Notes under the pieces: model-generated
What the model was told of the DNA's origin: nothing
The model's database searches: none
The model's input: the letters and a program-made list of their open reading frames with translations, nothing else
Assembly (NCBI GenBank): GCA_029781935.1
Contig: JAKOVT010000077.1
Location: forward strand, 1-64,000
Reading direction: 5' to 3'
Origin: Actinomycetes bacterium
GTDB taxonomy: Bacteria; Actinomycetota; Actinomycetes; S36-B12; CAIYMF01
DNA: 64,000 bases
Program-made: the position numbers and the translations under genes
In this document: in pieces, positions 1-9,750 of the stretch
How the letters are laid out: each line of letters begins with the position of its first letter
How positions within the stretch are numbered: position 1 is the stretch's first letter

Positions 1-1
1 C

Positions 2-172
2 CGGCTCAGCACCACCGAGCGCCAGGACCTCGCCCGACTCGAGGAGTCGCTGCGCGCCGACATCCGCCACCTCGACGACGCGCTCCACAGCTCGTCGGGC
101 GGGCTCGACGAGCGCCTCACCAGGCTCGAGGAGAAGGTCGCCGAGATCGAACGGGTGCTCGCCAATGGCTGA
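2..172 (+). CDS. C-terminal fragment of a coiled-coil protein, start outside window
   Basis: This is the last 56 codons of a gene that begins before the window. The frame is open from base 2 and ends at the TGA at 170-172, overlapping the ATG of the next gene in an ATGGCTGA arrangement. The visible tail is strongly charged, with Leu and Ile at heptad spacing (LARLEESL, LTRLEEKVAEIERVL), so it should form a coiled coil. The overlap implies translational coupling to the ABC exporter genes that follow, so it may be a regulator or accessory factor of that exporter. No catalytic motif is visible and I do not assign a family. Confidence 0.7.
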   Translation, partial: RLSTTERQDLARLEESLRADIRHLDDALHSSSGGLDERLTRLEEKVAEIERVLANG

Positions 173-1223
173 TCACGCCCCACCACGCGGGGAGACCATC
201 ACGATGACCGCGTCCGCCCCGGCCATCGCCAGCCCGATCTCCACGCCGATCTCGCTGACGACCGCCGCCGCGGTCGACCGCGCCACGCCGACCATCGTCG
301 CGACGGGCCTGTCCGTCGCGTTCGGCGACCTCGTCGCCGTGGACCGGCTCGATCTCGAGGTCGCCCCGGGAACCGTCTACGGATTCCTCGGCCCGAACGG
401 GGCGGGGAAGTCGACGACGATCCGCCTGCTCCTCGGTCTGCTCGCACCGACCGCCGGATCGGCCTCGATCGCGGGACACGACGTCGGGACCGACGGCGAC
501 GCGGCGCGCGGCGCCTGCGGCGTCCTCCTCGACGACGACGGTCTCTACGACCGGCTCAGTGCCGCGCAGAACCTCGAGCTGTACGGACGCATCGCCGGCC
601 TGACGCGCGATGAGCGCCGGGCGCGGACCGACGCGCTGCTCGAGCACATCGGGCTCGCCGACCGCGCCGACGACCGGGTGGCGGGCTGGAGCCTCGGCAT
701 GCGCAAGAAGCTCGCCGTGGCCCGGGCCATGCTGGCCGAGCCCCCGGTGGTGTTCCTCGACGAGCCCACCAACGGTCTCGACCCGATCGCGCGTCGTGCG
801 CTGCGCGACGACATCGTCGGCCTCGCCCGCAAACAGGGCACGACGGTCTTCGTGACCACCCACGACCTCGACGACGCGCAGCGCATGTGCGACGAGGTCG
901 GGGTGATGGTGGAGGGACGGCTCATCGCGAGCGCCGCGCCGGACGAGCTCCGGCAACGGACCGGCTCGTCGATGCTGTCCGTCCGTGGCGCCGGACTCGA
1001 CCGTGCGGCCGCGGCGCTGCGGGATCGTCCCGATGTCGCCGCGGTGACCGGCACCGAGGAGCGCATCGAGATCCGGCTCGCCGCGCCCGGCATCCACGGC
1101 GCGCCCGTCGTGCGGGCGGCGATCGAGGCCGGGGCCGAGATCGAGGAGATCATCCGCGCCGACGACAGCCTGGAGGACGCCTTCGTCGAGCTCATCGGCG
1201 GGTCGAGGAGTGAGGGGACATGA
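165..1223 (+). CDS. ABC-2 type exporter, ATP-binding subunit
   Basis: ATPase of an ABC-2 type exporter that powers the permease encoded next to it. Visible motifs: Walker A GPNGAGKST, a signature written WSLGMRKKLAVARAML (the degenerate SLGM form usual in drug and nodulation-type exporters), Walker B VVFLDEPTNGLDP and the switch His in VTTHDLDDA. The roughly 90 residues after the nucleotide-binding domain form the regulatory tail common in this family. The first 45 residues are Ala/Thr/Pro-rich and atypical; an internal ATG at 204, preceded by GGGGAG, could be the true start. The gene overlaps its permease by ATGA. The substrate cannot be inferred. Confidence 0.93.
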   Translation: MADHAPPRGETITMTASAPAIASPISTPISLTTAAAVDRATPTIVATGLSVAFGDLVAVDRLDLEVAPGTVYGFLGPNGAGKSTTIRLLLGLLAPTAGSASIAGHDVGTDGDAARGACGVLLDDDGLYDRLSAAQNLELYGRIAGLTRDERRARTDALLEHIGLADRADDRVAGWSLGMRKKLAVARAMLAEPPVVFLDEPTNGLDPIARRALRDDIVGLARKQGTTVFVTTHDLDDAQRMCDEVGVMVEGRLIASAAPDELRQRTGSSMLSVRGAGLDRAAAALRDRPDVAAVTGTEERIEIRLAAPGIHGAPVVRAAIEAGAEIEEIIRADDSLEDAFVELIGGSRSEGT

Positions 1224-1984
1224 GGGACGACGTCACCACCGTCGCGTGGAAGGAGCTCAGCGAGGTGCGGGCGGGTCGCGGTCAGGGCCAGCGCAGCATC
1301 GCGGGCATCGCCGTCGCGACGATCCTGGTGGCGATCGTGATCCCGTTCTCCGCCGGGGCGGAGAAGTTCGGCGGCATGGGCGCGATGACGATCGGGGCGC
1401 TCATCGCGGCGATGTGGGTGCTCACCTCGGTCCCGGACTCGTTCGCGGGCGAACGCGACCATCGGACGCTCGAGTCGCTGCTCGCGACGAGGCTGCCCGC
1501 GGACGCCATCCTCGCGGGGAAGCTGCTCGCCTCCGTGGCCGTCGCGGTGGTGCTCGGCACCGTTGCGATCGTGCTCTCGGTGATCGCCGCGAACCTCGGC
1601 AGCCTCGTGCACGGAGGGGCCGGTGACGCCGCCTCGATCCTATGGCTCGACATGGGCCTCGGGGTGATGCTGCTGACGCTCGTCGCCTTCGCGCTGACCA
1701 ACGTCGGGATCCTCGTCGCCCTCCGCGCCTCGTCGGCGATGGTCGCCATGCGCGAGCTCGGTCTCGGGATCGCGGGCATCGTGCTCGCCTGCAGCTTCGG
1801 CGTACGCGCCCTGCCGAAGGGAGCGTCGACCGGCCTGGCCGACGCGGCGGCTGACATCGGATCGCTGAGCCCGGTGACGCTCGCGGTGCTCATCGGGGCG
1901 GCGTTCATCGCCGTGAACGCGGTGCTGTTCGGGGTGACCCGGGCCCGCTTCACCCGACCGAAGCTGGTCCATCCGCACGGGTGA
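1220..1984 (+). CDS. ABC-2 type exporter, permease subunit
   Basis: Membrane subunit of the exporter whose ATPase lies immediately upstream; the two genes share an ATGA stop/start. The 254-residue product has about six hydrophobic segments, beginning with a long one after the basic N-terminus (IAGIAVATILVAIVIPF). It carries the pattern ERDHRTLESLLATRLP, where a soluble loop rich in Leu and Thr sits before the third segment, which is typical of ABC-2 permeases. It would act as a dimer or with another subunit in the cytoplasmic membrane. The substrate is unknown. Confidence 0.9.
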   Translation: MRDDVTTVAWKELSEVRAGRGQGQRSIAGIAVATILVAIVIPFSAGAEKFGGMGAMTIGALIAAMWVLTSVPDSFAGERDHRTLESLLATRLPADAILAGKLLASVAVAVVLGTVAIVLSVIAANLGSLVHGGAGDAASILWLDMGLGVMLLTLVAFALTNVGILVALRASSAMVAMRELGLGIAGIVLACSFGVRALPKGASTGLADAAADIGSLSPVTLAVLIGAAFIAVNAVLFGVTRARFTRPKLVHPHG

Positions 1985-2070
1985 GCCGGTCACACGCGGC
2001 ACGGCGGTCAAGGTCGTCGGCGCGGGTGCCGATCCACTGCGCACCATCGTCCCGGAGGGGAATCCCGACC

Positions 2071-2277
2071 ATGCAGTCGTTCAGTCAGCAGATGTCCGGC
2101 CTGGCGCCGTGGCGCCGGACGGCGTCAATCGGCCTGATGGTCGTGGCGGTCGTGCTCCTCGTGCTCATCGTGGCCGGCGTCCTCGAGACCGTCGGTGCGA
2201 TCGCGGCGTTCGCGGTCGTCGCCGCGTCCTACCTGATCGGGCCGCGGAGCCCCTTCTTCCACGCCGACCCCGCCTGA
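2071..2277 (+). CDS. small membrane protein, hypothetical
   Basis: A 68-residue protein with two hydrophobic stretches (IGLMVVAVVLLVLIVAGVL and AIAAFAVVAASYLIG), so probably a two-helix membrane protein. The frame is open from further upstream, but the ATG at 2071 is preceded by GGAGGGG at 2054-2060 at a suitable distance, while the upstream part is Arg/Ser-rich and looks non-coding. It follows the ABC-2 permease on the same strand by 86 bases and may belong to the same transcript. I do not recognise the family. Confidence 0.65.
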   Translation: MQSFSQQMSGLAPWRRTASIGLMVVAVVLLVLIVAGVLETVGAIAAFAVVAASYLIGPRSPFFHADPA

Positions 2278-2311
2278 CCCGGCGCGCCGCCCACCGGTGC
2301 GCTCAACGACA

Positions 2312-2356
2312 CGACGCCCGCGACCTGCCCTGCGCGAGGGTCGGCCGCGGGCGTCG
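2312..2356. terminator. hairpin between convergent genes
   Basis: CGACGCCCGCG at 2312-2322 pairs perfectly with CGCGGGCGTCG at 2346-2356, an 11-bp GC-rich stem; the loop has a small inner stem (CCCT/AGGG). It lies between the small membrane protein (ends 2277) and the acyl-CoA dehydrogenase (ends 2380) and can serve both strands. No U-tract follows, as is common in high-GC actinobacteria. Confidence 0.6.
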
Positions 2357-2379
2357 GAAACGCCTGACGAGCAGGTGAG

Positions 2380-3603
2380 CTACGGGATGCGGATGCCCGA
2401 GATCGCACGGGCGATCACGAGGCGCTGGATCTCCGAGGTGCCCTCGAAGATCGTGTAGATCTTCGAGTCGCGGTGCCACTTCTCGACCGGGTACTCCCGG
2501 ACGTAGCCGTAGCCGCCGAGGATCTGGATCGCCTGCTCGGTGACCCACACCGCGACCTCTCCGGCCTTGAGCTTGGACATCGAGCCCTCGCCCGCGCGGA
2601 ACTCCTTGCCGTTGCGGCCCATCCAGCAGGCACGGTGCACGAGCAGCCGCGCGGCGTCGATCTCCATCTTCATGTCGGCGAGCTTGAACGCGATGCCCTG
2701 GTTCTCGATGATCGCCCGGCCGAACGCCTTGCGCTCCTTCGCGTACTCGAGCGAGTACTCGTACGCGGCCCGCGCGATGCCGAGCGCCTGCGCGCCGACG
2801 AGCGGGCGGCTGGCCTCGAAGGTGCTCATCGCGGCCTGCACGCGCGACGACTGACCCTCGCGGGCGCGCGCCATGCGGGCGTCGAGCTTCTCCTTGCCGC
2901 CCAGCAGGCAGTGCCCCGGGACGCGCACGTCGTCGAGGACGACCTCCGCCGTGTGGCTCGCCTTGATGCCCATCTTCTTGAACTTCTGGCCCATCGACAG
3001 GCCCGGCGTGCCCGGCGGGACAACGAAGCTCGCCTGCCCGCGGCCCTTGAGCTCGGGGTCGACCGATGCGACGACGACGTGCACGGTCGGCACCTTGTCG
3101 ATGCCACCGTTGGTGATCCACGTCTTGGTGCCGTTGATCACCCACTCGTCCTTCGCCTCGTCGTAGACCGCACGGGTGCGCAGGTTCGAGACGTCGGAAC
3201 CCGCGTCGGGCTCGGAGACCGCGAACGCGGAGAGGTGGATGTCGTCCGCGGTGCCGAAGCACTGCGGGACCCACTCGGCGATCTGCTCCGGCGTGCCGTT
3301 GCCGACGATGCCCGAGACACCGAGCGTCGTGCCCATGAGCGACAGCGCGATGCCGGCGCACCCCCAGGACAGCTCCTCGCTCACGAGTGCGAACGTGAGG
3401 CCGGTCGGATCCGCGAACCAGTTCGAGACCGCCTCCCAGGAGTAGAGACCGATGTTGGCCGCCTCCTGGATGACGTCCCAGGGGGTCTCCTCCTTCTCGT
3501 CGTACTCGGCCGCGACGGGCCGGATGACGTTGGCCGCGAAGTCGTGGACCCACTGCTGCATCTGCAGCTGGTCCTCGTTGAGGTCGAGGGTGAAATCGCC
3601 CAT
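2380..3603 (-). CDS. acyl-CoA dehydrogenase
   Basis: FAD-dependent acyl-CoA dehydrogenase introducing the alpha,beta double bond into an acyl-CoA, probably in fatty-acid, branched-chain or side-chain degradation. The 407-residue length is normal. Visible: the N-terminal helical domain, the FAD-site pattern FAVSEPDAGSD with TKTWITNGG, and the C-terminal ILGGYGYVREYPVEKWHRD followed by IFEGTSEIQR, in which Glu about 387 aligns with the catalytic base of the MCAD group. The ATG at 3603 is chosen because GAGGAG lies just upstream of it; the frame continues upstream as Arg/Pro-rich non-coding sequence. A perfect palindrome at 3649-3664 suggests control by a local TetR-type repressor. Chain length is not predictable. 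Confidence 0.95.
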   Translation of the reverse strand: MGDFTLDLNEDQLQMQQWVHDFAANVIRPVAAEYDEKEETPWDVIQEAANIGLYSWEAVSNWFADPTGLTFALVSEELSWGCAGIALSLMGTTLGVSGIVGNGTPEQIAEWVPQCFGTADDIHLSAFAVSEPDAGSDVSNLRTRAVYDEAKDEWVINGTKTWITNGGIDKVPTVHVVVASVDPELKGRGQASFVVPPGTPGLSMGQKFKKMGIKASHTAEVVLDDVRVPGHCLLGGKEKLDARMARAREGQSSRVQAAMSTFEASRPLVGAQALGIARAAYEYSLEYAKERKAFGRAIIENQGIAFKLADMKMEIDAARLLVHRACWMGRNGKEFRAGEGSMSKLKAGEVAVWVTEQAIQILGGYGYVREYPVEKWHRDSKIYTIFEGTSEIQRLVIARAISGIRIP

Positions 3604-3648
3604 GGCGTGGTGCTCCTCACTCCGCCCGCGCCACTGGCGGGCCCGGAA

Positions 3649-3664
3649 GTTACCGATCGGTAAC
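3649..3664. promoter_or_regulatory. 16-bp palindromic operator upstream of acyl-CoA dehydrogenase
   Basis: GTTACCGATCGGTAAC is a perfect palindrome centred about 53 bases upstream of the ATG at 3603. Its length and symmetry fit a dimeric TetR-type repressor site, the usual control of acyl-CoA dehydrogenase genes in actinobacteria. No TetR gene is in the window, so the cognate regulator would be elsewhere. The symmetry is seen directly; the function is inference. Confidence 0.6.
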
Positions 3665-3716
3665 CGGAATCGTACCCGCCCTGCGGGACATCGGCGCCAG
3701 CCGGGCGGGTCGGCGT

Positions 3717-4388
3717 TCAGCCGAGCAGGGCACGGACGGCGGCGTGGTCCACCGGCCCGTCGAACACCGTGGCGCCGTTGCGCAGACCGATGCAGCGGTC
3801 GGCGTGGTCGAGCAGCTCGAGCTGGTGGGTGGCGACCAGGACGCACGCGCCCGACCCGGCGATCTCGACCAGCAGCTCGGTCAGCGTGCGTTGCCCCGAC
3901 GGGTCGAGGCCGACGAACGGCTCGTCGACCACGAGCACCGAGAACGGCCGGACCAGTCCGAGCACCAGCGCCGTCTTCTGGCGGAGGCCGCGACTGAACC
4001 GCACCGGCAGGTCGTCGGCCCGCTCCGCCAGCTCGAGCCGCTCCAGCAGCTCGTCGGCCCGCTCCGGCCAGTCCTCCACCCCGTGGAGGCGGCCGATGTA
4101 CTCGATGTGCTCGTTGACGCTGAGGTCCTCGTAGAGCACGGGCTCGTCGGGGATGAACGAGAGCTCGGCCCGCGCGTCGGGCGTGCCCGCCTGGGCGCCG
4201 TGCACGGTGATCGATCCGTCGGTCGGGTCGAGCAACCCGGCCGCGAGCCGGAGCAGCGTCGACTTCCCCGAGCCGTTGTGACCGACGAGCGCGACGAGCT
4301 CACCCTCGGAACACTCCGCCTCGAAGTCGACGAGCGCGTCGACGTCGTCGTACCGCTTGCCGAGCCCGAAGGCGACGAGGGCGCTCAT
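3717..4388 (-). CDS. ABC transporter ATP-binding protein
   Basis: ATPase subunit of a second ABC-2 type transporter, 223 residues, a bare nucleotide-binding domain. Visible: Walker A GHNGSGKST, a degenerate signature FSRGLRQKTALVLGL, Walker B VLVVDEPFVGLDP and the switch His in VATHQLELLD. The start MSALVAFG at 4388 overlaps the permease stop by ATGA, so the two subunits are translationally coupled. The frame is open far upstream but that extension is antisense-like Arg/Ala sequence. The substrate is unknown. Confidence 0.92.
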   Translation of the reverse strand: MSALVAFGLGKRYDDVDALVDFEAECSEGELVALVGHNGSGKSTLLRLAAGLLDPTDGSITVHGAQAGTPDARAELSFIPDEPVLYEDLSVNEHIEYIGRLHGVEDWPERADELLERLELAERADDLPVRFSRGLRQKTALVLGLVRPFSVLVVDEPFVGLDPSGQRTLTELLVEIAGSGACVLVATHQLELLDHADRCIGLRNGATVFDGPVDHAAVRALLG

Positions 4389-5977
4389 GCCGTGTCGCTC
4401 CGACGCGATCCGAGGAAGCTCCGCATCGCCAGCGCGACGGCGACCGCCGCCCCGGTGACGAGGATCGCGATCCCGGTCGGGTCGCCCCGCCGGCCCTCGG
4501 CCGACGCGATGAGCAGCGGCACGAACGCGATCGCGAGGACGACGACCGGCCCGAACTGCTGCGCGGCGACGACCCCGGGGTGCACGATCAGCATGGTGAG
4601 GTCGCGCTCCGGCCGACCGAGGTGGACCGAGAGCGCCGCGGCCGTCGGACCGAGCAGGGTGACCGAGACCACGGCGGCCATCGCCACGCTCGCCGGCACG
4701 CTCGGCGCGTGCCCGGCGGGGATCAGGGCCGCGGTCAGCATCCCGGCGGCGAACGCGAGCAGTCCCGCCGCGGCCATGAGCACGTACGGGACCGCGAGGT
4801 GCGCGAGGTACCGCCGACCCGTCGCCACGGGACCGTCGCTGCTGCGGTCCGGATGGTCGACGTCCTGGGCGAGTCCCTCCACGACGTCGAGCGAGACCAC
4901 GTAGGCGGCGATCGGCCCCACGAGGAGGAGCGGGGTCGTGCCGCGGACGGCACCCGCGCACGCGACCCCGGTGACGAGCGCGAGCACGGCGACACGACCC
5001 ACGCGCGCGCCGGGCCACCGCAGCACGCCGTGCCAGTCCCGTCGCCACATCGCCCGCCCCGTCGGTGCCGACGGCGGCAGGCGGAACCACGGGCGGGTGC
5101 GGGCCCGCTCGCTGGAGAGCTGCCGGCGGAGGGTGATCACGGCCCGCAGGTCCTGGACGGTGGCCGCGAACCGCAGCGCCCGGACGAGCTGCGCGCGGTG
5201 CAGCATCGGCTCGAGCGACGCTCGGCCGAGATTGACGAACCCGAACCCCACGAGCAGCAGCACGGCCGCCGCCCCGACGCCGGCCAGCGTCGACGACGCG
5301 ACCGGCACCAATGCGAGCGAGCCGAGCATCGTGAGTGGTGAGGTGGCGGATTCGGCGACGAGATCGCCGATCGACCACAGGACGAGCACCGACCCGACGA
5401 CCAGCGCGACACCCTGGGTCAGTCGCATCGACGACGCGACGAGCGCGCTCCCCCACGCGGCGGTCGCCGCGAGCACGCCGAACGCACCGCAGGCGAGGAC
5501 CCAGGAGACGATGTCGCCGCCGTGGGCGGAGAACCGCGGGCCTGCGAGAGCGCCGACCATCGCACCCGCCACCGCGCCGATCGCGAGCACCCCCCGGGCC
5601 TGGCGCAGGGCCGCCGACCGCAGCACCGTCCCGCGGTCGACGGGCGCGAGGAGCACGTGCTGCACGTCGGGCGGCTCCAACGCGAGCGGGCCGCCGTGCG
5701 CACCGGACCGGAGCCCGAACGCCACGAGCAGCGCGGTCACGACGCCGACCACGCCGGGACCCCGGGCGGCGACGTCAGCGACGGTCCCGGACGCCAGCCG
5801 GTGGTCGCCGACCACGAACGCGAGGAGGATCAGGACCCCGAACAGGCCGAGCCCGACCACGTAGGCGCGGTACAGCGTGTCGATCCAGTCGAGGTGGTGC
5901 AGGCGCTGCACCCGCCGACGACGGTGGAGATCCGCCAGCGCGTGCCGCATCTCGGAGGGTTCGGCGGCGGCGGTCAC
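4385..5977 (-). CDS. multi-spanning membrane protein, ABC transporter permease partner
   Basis: A 530-residue integral membrane protein with roughly twelve hydrophobic segments in two halves (for example YVVGLGLFGVLILLAFVVG and GVVGVVTALLVAFGL in the first half). Between the halves lies a basic soluble loop around residues 240-310. It is the upstream partner of the ATPase at 3717-4388 and overlaps it by ATGA, so it is most likely the permease, larger than a typical ABC-2 subunit. The start is uncertain: GTG at 5977, or the ATG at 5950 (MRHALADL). The transported substrate is unknown. Confidence 0.82.
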   Translation of the reverse strand: MTAAAEPSEMRHALADLHRRRRVQRLHHLDWIDTLYRAYVVGLGLFGVLILLAFVVGDHRLASGTVADVAARGPGVVGVVTALLVAFGLRSGAHGGPLALEPPDVQHVLLAPVDRGTVLRSAALRQARGVLAIGAVAGAMVGALAGPRFSAHGGDIVSWVLACGAFGVLAATAAWGSALVASSMRLTQGVALVVGSVLVLWSIGDLVAESATSPLTMLGSLALVPVASSTLAGVGAAAVLLLVGFGFVNLGRASLEPMLHRAQLVRALRFAATVQDLRAVITLRRQLSSERARTRPWFRLPPSAPTGRAMWRRDWHGVLRWPGARVGRVAVLALVTGVACAGAVRGTTPLLLVGPIAAYVVSLDVVEGLAQDVDHPDRSSDGPVATGRRYLAHLAVPYVLMAAAGLLAFAAGMLTAALIPAGHAPSVPASVAMAAVVSVTLLGPTAAALSVHLGRPERDLTMLIVHPGVVAAQQFGPVVVLAIAFVPLLIASAEGRRGDPTGIAILVTGAAVAVALAMRSFLGSRRSDTA

Positions 5978-6050
5978 TGCCGGGCGACGCTACCGGTACG
6001 GGACCCGCAAACGCGGTCCCGACGGCGCCGGCGCGTGTCACCATGGCCGG

Positions 6051-7637
<1,587 letters not shown>

Positions 7638-7638
7638 C

Positions 7639-7938
7639 TCAGCGCTTCGGCGCGGTGGTGGTCGTGGTCGGTGGCAGCGTCGTGGTCGACGTCGTCGTCG
7701 TGCTGGTCGTGGTCGTGGTCGACGTGGTCGTCGTCGGTGCGGTCGAGGTCGTCGACTGCGGCACCGTGGTGCTGGTCGACGACGAGGTCGACGACGAGCT
7801 CGTCGACGAGGACGACGACGTGGTCGTCGCGCTGCTCGAGCTCGACGAGTCGTCCACGACCTTGGCCACCGCGACGCCGCCACCCGCGCCTGCGAGGAGC
7901 AGGACCAACGCGATGATCCAGACGGTCGCCGGCCTCAC
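7639..7938 (-). CDS. small membrane-anchored Ser/Thr-rich protein
   Basis: A 99-residue protein with one N-terminal hydrophobic segment (VWIIALVLLLAGAGGGVAVA) followed by about 70 residues almost entirely of Ser, Thr and Pro. The tail has the look of an extracellular linker or O-glycosylated stalk. Its GTG start overlaps the stop of the upstream LLM oxidoreductase gene as GTGA, so it is coupled to that operon. Two bases separate its stop from the ABC-F gene end, leaving no room for a terminator. The low-complexity tail makes any family assignment impossible. Confidence 0.65.
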   Translation of the reverse strand: MRPATVWIIALVLLLAGAGGGVAVAKVVDDSSSSSSATTTSSSSSTSSSSTSSSTSTTVPQSTTSTAPTTTTSTTTTTSTTTTSTTTLPPTTTTTAPKR

Positions 7939-8903
7939 GCGTCCGCCCCTTCGGCCATCGCCATGAACGCCCGCAGCTCCCGCTCGACGTCGTCACCGCC
8001 GGGCTGGAACAGGATCTCGCTCGTCCCGGCCGCAGCCGCCGAGGCGAGGCGCGCCTGGAGCTCCGGCGCCTCGCCCGTCCAGGTGAAGCTCCGCAGTCCG
8101 TCGGCGGAGAGCAACGGGCGATCCCGCTCGGTCACACGCACCAGATGATCCTCGTGGATGGCGAGGTGCCGGAGGTGGACCGGCTCCCGCTCGAGCTCGG
8201 CGCGCCACTCGGCGCCCCCCGGCAGGAGGTCGACCTGGGCGGGATCGGCTTCGTACATCCCGTGGTAGACGACCGTCAGCGCGGGACCCGCCGCCGCGTA
8301 CGCGCGGGGCGAGTCGGCCGCCTCGCCCGGGTCGAGCACGGTGCCGAACGCAAGCAGCGCGCACCACTCGAACTCGGGGAAGCCTCCGAAGATGCACATG
8401 ACGCCGTCGCCCAGCTCGCGCGCGACCTCGAGCCCCTTCGGTCCGTTGGCGGCGACGAGGATCGGCGGTCGCGGCGGCAGCTCGCCGAACCCGGGCATCA
8501 GCTTCACGACCCGGCCGTCGACCACCATCGACTCGCCGTCCAGGAGGCCCTTGACCTGCGCGATGTACGTGCGGGTCTCGGCCCACGTGAGCGGTCGCTG
8601 ACCCATCGCCATCCGCGCGGTGAAGCCGGTGCCGATCGCGACGGCGAGCCGGCCCGGCGCGAGCTCCGCGACGGTGGCGATCGCAGCCGCCTGGGTCACC
8701 GGGTGACGCAGGTTCGGCACGAGCACCGCCGGTCCGATCCCGATCCGGCTCGTGGCCGTCGCGACCCGCGCGAGGTGGACCCACACGTCGCCGTAGAGCA
8801 CCGGCGAGTCGTACAGCCACACCCGCTCGTAGCCGAGCGACTCGGCGAGCTGCGCGTGCGCGACGACATCGGGTCCGGGCGGGAATGCACACGAGATCTG
8901 CAT
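7935..8903 (-). CDS. LLM-class (F420-type) flavin-dependent oxidoreductase
   Basis: Luciferase-like TIM-barrel oxidoreductase of 322 residues; in actinobacteria such proteins usually use coenzyme F420. Visible: N-terminal strand MQISCAFPPGPD, YERVWLYDSP, the region TSRIGIGPAVLVPNLRHPVTQAAAIATVAELAPGR (split here by normal family conservation) and the characteristic GRLAVAIGTGF. The substrate is unknown. It sits between a nitrilase-family amidase and a membrane peptide in one tightly packed operon: the amidase stop and its own start share one base, and its stop overlaps the next GTG. Confidence 0.9.
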   Translation of the reverse strand: MQISCAFPPGPDVVAHAQLAESLGYERVWLYDSPVLYGDVWVHLARVATATSRIGIGPAVLVPNLRHPVTQAAAIATVAELAPGRLAVAIGTGFTARMAMGQRPLTWAETRTYIAQVKGLLDGESMVVDGRVVKLMPGFGELPPRPPILVAANGPKGLEVARELGDGVMCIFGGFPEFEWCALLAFGTVLDPGEAADSPRAYAAAGPALTVVYHGMYEADPAQVDLLPGGAEWRAELEREPVHLRHLAIHEDHLVRVTERDRPLLSADGLRSFTWTGEAPELQARLASAAAAGTSEILFQPGGDDVERELRAFMAMAEGADA

Positions 8904-9703
8904 CAGAAGAGCTCCGGTCGCCGATGGTCGCCGCTCGGCAGCTTGGCGCGGATCGACGCCTGCGCGTCGAGATCGAGATCGGCCGTGATCACGCAGTCAC
9001 GGTCGGGCGCCTGTGCCAGCACGACGCCCCACGGATCCACGATCATCGAGCGCCCGTGCCAGTGGAGCTTCTCGTTGCTGCTCCCCCGCTGGTTCGGCGC
9101 GATGACGTAGACCTGGTTCTCGATCGCACGCGCCCGCAGCAACGGCTCCCAGTGGTCCCTGCCCGTGGCCGCGGTGAACGCCGACGGCAGCACCACCGCG
9201 TGGGCGTCACGATCGAGCAGGGCGCGGAACAGCTCGGGAAAGCGCAGGTCGTAGCACGTGGCCTGCCCGACCATGACTCCACCGACCTCGGTGACGACGA
9301 CGTCGCGCCCGGCCGTGATCGTGGCCGACTCCCGGTGCACCGCGCCCGGAACGTCGACGTCGAAGAGGTGGATCTTGCGGTACACCGCGAGCGTCCCGCC
9401 GTCGGCACCGATGAGCACGGACGCGTTGTGCAGCGCACCTCCGTCACCCTGCTCGACGATGCTGCCCGCGAGCAGCGCGATCCCGAGCATGCGCGCGAGG
9501 TCGCGGAACCGGGTGAGGGTCGGACCGTCGAGCGGCTCGGCACCGTCGCGCAGCTCCGCGGCGCTCCCCCACCGGTTGAAGAGCTCGGGCAGCGCCACGA
9601 AGGTCGCACCGCGGTGCGCGGCCTCCTCGACCAGCACCACCGCGGTCGCGACGTTGCGCGCGGCGTCGGGAGTCGAGCACATCTGGACCGCTGCCACCCG
9701 CAC
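8903..9703 (-). CDS. carbon-nitrogen hydrolase (nitrilase superfamily)
   Basis: Hydrolase of non-peptide C-N bonds, 266 residues from the GTG at 9703. The catalytic triad is visible: Glu40 in ALPELFNRWG, Lys110 in VYRKIHLFD and Cys150 in GQATCYDLRFPELF. The last motif is characteristic of the Nit/omega-amidase-like branch, so a role on deaminated glutamine, glutathione or a similar small amide is plausible. It begins an operon with the LLM oxidoreductase. A TANNNT hexamer (TAAGGT, 9712-9717) lies 8 bases before the start, suggesting a nearly leaderless transcript; another GTG at 9697 is possible. Confidence 0.9.
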   Translation of the reverse strand: MRVAAVQMCSTPDAARNVATAVVLVEEAAHRGATFVALPELFNRWGSAAELRDGAEPLDGPTLTRFRDLARMLGIALLAGSIVEQGDGGALHNASVLIGADGGTLAVYRKIHLFDVDVPGAVHRESATITAGRDVVVTEVGGVMVGQATCYDLRFPELFRALLDRDAHAVVLPSAFTAATGRDHWEPLLRARAIENQVYVIAPNQRGSSNEKLHWHGRSMIVDPWGVVLAQAPDRDCVITADLDLDAQASIRAKLPSGDHRRPELF

Positions 9704-9711
9704 GGCGTGCG

Positions 9712-9717
9712 ACCTTA
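9712..9717 (-). promoter_or_regulatory. possible -10 element (TAAGGT) for the amidase/LLM operon
   Basis: On the minus strand TAAGGT matches the actinobacterial TANNNT -10 pattern and lies 8 bases before the GTG at 9703; no Shine-Dalgarno sequence precedes that start. This fits leaderless or near-leaderless transcription. No good -35 is visible. Confidence 0.35.
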
Positions 9718-9750
9718 GGCGAGCCCTTCCGGCGAACCTCGTCGATCGGG

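Noticed and set aside
7639-7938. The Thr/Ser tail of the small membrane protein as a DNA microsatellite rather than a gene
   Set aside because: The codons vary while the amino acids stay Ser/Thr, a hydrophobic anchor precedes the tail and the start is coupled to the upstream gene, so a real protein is more likely.
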